Source: CAZAMB01 sp964486335 (GTDB lineage Bacteria; Planctomycetota; Phycisphaerae; UBA1845). From it: a stretch of DNA of 64,000 nt. The translations under genes and the position numbers were made by a program. The stretch spans positions 62,001-126,000 of the forward strand of contig CAZAMB010000003.1 in NCBI GenBank assembly GCA_964486335.1, in the 5' to 3' direction. Shown here piece after piece: positions 62,892 to 64,000 of the stretch. Every line of letters starts with the position of its first letter. The first letter of the stretch is position 1. Below the pieces are notes generated by a model that saw nothing but the letters and a program-made list of their open reading frames with translations, was not told the DNA's origin and did no database searches.

Positions 62892-63134
62892 GTCCATCGC
62901 GGCGTTATCGCTTTCGACCACCCCATGAAGTCGCCACGATTCTTCGGCCATTGGCGGTTGCCGTTATCGCCCGTCTTGACGTTTCTTCCTCAACGCACCA
63001 AAAGCCCCTGACATCTTCGTGACATTATCGTCGCGGGATGGCATATCAATTGCATGGGTTTTCCTTGGGAACGGGCTTCGCATGGCCCTGACTCACGAGC
63101 GGACTCCGCGCCGGTGCGAGTGGAGATCGGAGTC

Positions 63135-64000
63135 GTGGCACTGGATCGAAGGCAGTTTCTGCAAACCGTCGCAACAGCCGGGGCGACCGCGGTCGGGTTG
63201 GGTGCGGCGTCAAGCTCGGTCGAGGGCTCGTCCGGGCCGAATCACTCGGTGCGCCTCGGCGTTCTGGTGGACATTCCCAATTGCATCGGTTGTCGGAAGT
63301 GTGAATTCGCCTGCCAGCAGACGGCCGGTTTTGCCGTTCCGCCGATCGAGACGTATGACGACAAGTCCGTCTTTGCGGCGCATCGCCGACCGGCGCCGGA
63401 TTGCTACACGATGGTCAACGAGTTTCCCAATCCGCACGACGCGAAGCGACCGATCTACGTCAAATCCAACTGCCTGCACTGCAACGATCCGGCGTGCGTG
63501 TCGGCCTGTCTGGTCGGCGCGTTCAAGAAACAGCCCAACGGAGCGGTGACCTACGATGCCTGGAAGTGCATGGGCTGCCGGTATTGCATGGTTGCTTGTC
63601 CGTTTCAGATTCCGACTTACGACTACGATGACGCCTTCACGCCTGAGGTTCGTAAGTGCACGTTTTGTTTTGAGAAAATGTCCCGAGAAGGCGGCGCGCC
63701 GGCGTGCGTACGCATCTGCCCGAACGACGCTCTCGTTTTTGGCAAGCGCGACGAGTTGGTTTCGATTGCCCACGACCGCATTCGAAGCCGCCCGGAAACC
63801 TATGTGGATCATGTGTACGGCGAACATGAGGCCGGCGGAACATCGTGGCTCTATCTTTCGAGCGTGCCGTTTGAACAAATTGGATTCGTCAAACTCGGCA
63901 GTGTCGCTCCACCCCAGCTCACGGAACCGGTGCAACACGGGATTTTCAAGATGTTCATGCCGCCGCTTGCGCTCTATGGTCTGCTGGGTTTGGTGATGTG
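63135..64000 (+). CDS. Tat-exported four-[4Fe-4S] ferredoxin subunit, 3' end beyond the window
   Basis: A GTG at 63135, after GGAG, opens a chain with a twin-arginine signal (DRRQFLQTVAT, then alanine-rich h-region). Four Cys clusters follow: CIGCRKCEFAC, CLHCNDPACVSAC, CMGCRYCMVAC and CTFCFEKMSREGGAPACVRI-CP, as in HybA/DmsB/PhsB-type subunits. The last residues visible (FKMFMPPLALYGLLGLVM) look like the start of a C-terminal membrane anchor, as in HybA. It likely pairs with an NrfD-type quinol-binding membrane protein beyond the window. It is cut at base 64000. Confidence 0.9.
   Translation, partial: MALDRRQFLQTVATAGATAVGLGAASSSVEGSSGPNHSVRLGVLVDIPNCIGCRKCEFACQQTAGFAVPPIETYDDKSVFAAHRRPAPDCYTMVNEFPNPHDAKRPIYVKSNCLHCNDPACVSACLVGAFKKQPNGAVTYDAWKCMGCRYCMVACPFQIPTYDYDDAFTPEVRKCTFCFEKMSREGGAPACVRICPNDALVFGKRDELVSIAHDRIRSRPETYVDHVYGEHEAGGTSWLYLSSVPFEQIGFVKLGSVAPPQLTEPVQHGIFKMFMPPLALYGLLGLVM

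Noticed and set aside
1..64000. CRISPR arrays, rRNA and tRNA genes
   Set aside because: No regularly spaced repeats, rRNA signature segments or cloverleaf-like sequences were recognised.

Overview
The window looks like a chromosome segment of an uncultured Planctomycetota bacterium, possibly Phycisphaerae-like. I infer this from family style, not from a marker gene. The signs are secreted proteins with dockerin-like EF-hand pairs and Asp-Cys-Asn-rich calcium-binding repeats, a membrane-anchored Ser/Thr kinase, IPTL/PEP-CTERM-type tails, Gly-rich lipoproteins and many multihaem cytochromes c. No rRNA, tRNA or CRISPR array was recognised.

1-31.7 kb is mostly housekeeping. It holds a sugar-phosphate-isomerase-like protein, a 13-helix membrane protein, a WYL regulator and dtd. 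A minus-strand operon follows (two paralogous FlgT-like exported proteins, ribH, nusB, ftsY), then a secreted metalloprotease and an aspartic-protease-like lipoprotein. Next comes a tightly overlapping minus-strand operon of two CrtI-like FAD oxidoreductases, FabZ, FabI and a phosphopantetheinyl transferase. This is a lipid or polyketide tailoring module resembling parts of the gene clusters proposed for ladderanes, but without ketosynthase or ACP. After it come an SGNH-like anchored protein, a transposase remnant, EthD and thioesterase genes, and rpmA / zinc-ribbon protein / obg / coaX / an unusual MnmE-like GTPase without the C-terminal cysteine. A Ser/Thr kinase follows. valS (27.2-31.7 kb, minus strand) encodes a 1485-residue ValRS interrupted in frame by a whole REP-associated tyrosine transposase (RAYT), by REP-like palindromes and by low-complexity expansions, with the reading frame intact throughout.

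31.9-39.7 kb carries large secreted proteins (FG-GAP propeller, calcium-binding repeats), folD, a lipoprotein and a quinone oxidoreductase.

39.9-64 kb is an electron-transfer region with eight multihaem cytochromes c (63 haem motifs counted, 3 of them with stretched spacing). First is a tetrahaem protein divergent from a nonahaem cytochrome c / Rieske / cytochrome b operon, a bc-type quinol-oxidising complex. Then come two small secreted proteins and an NHL-propeller / EF-hand / nonahaem fusion. A pentahaem cytochrome, a small lipoprotein and a sigma-54-activator-like regulator lacking GAFTGA lead into a second cluster. That cluster has a 15-haem cytochrome, a tetrahaem cytochrome behind a structured leader, an NHL lipoprotein, a pentahaem lipoprotein, a large predicted outer-membrane beta-barrel, a second NHL lipoprotein, a 12-haem cytochrome and a Tat-exported four-[4Fe-4S] ferredoxin cut by the window end. 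The layout suggests a porin-cytochrome conduit linking an inner-membrane quinone module to the cell exterior, of a composition I do not recognise from described systems.

The two strongest candidates for something undescribed are the valS-RAYT chimera and the NHL / barrel / multihaem conduit.
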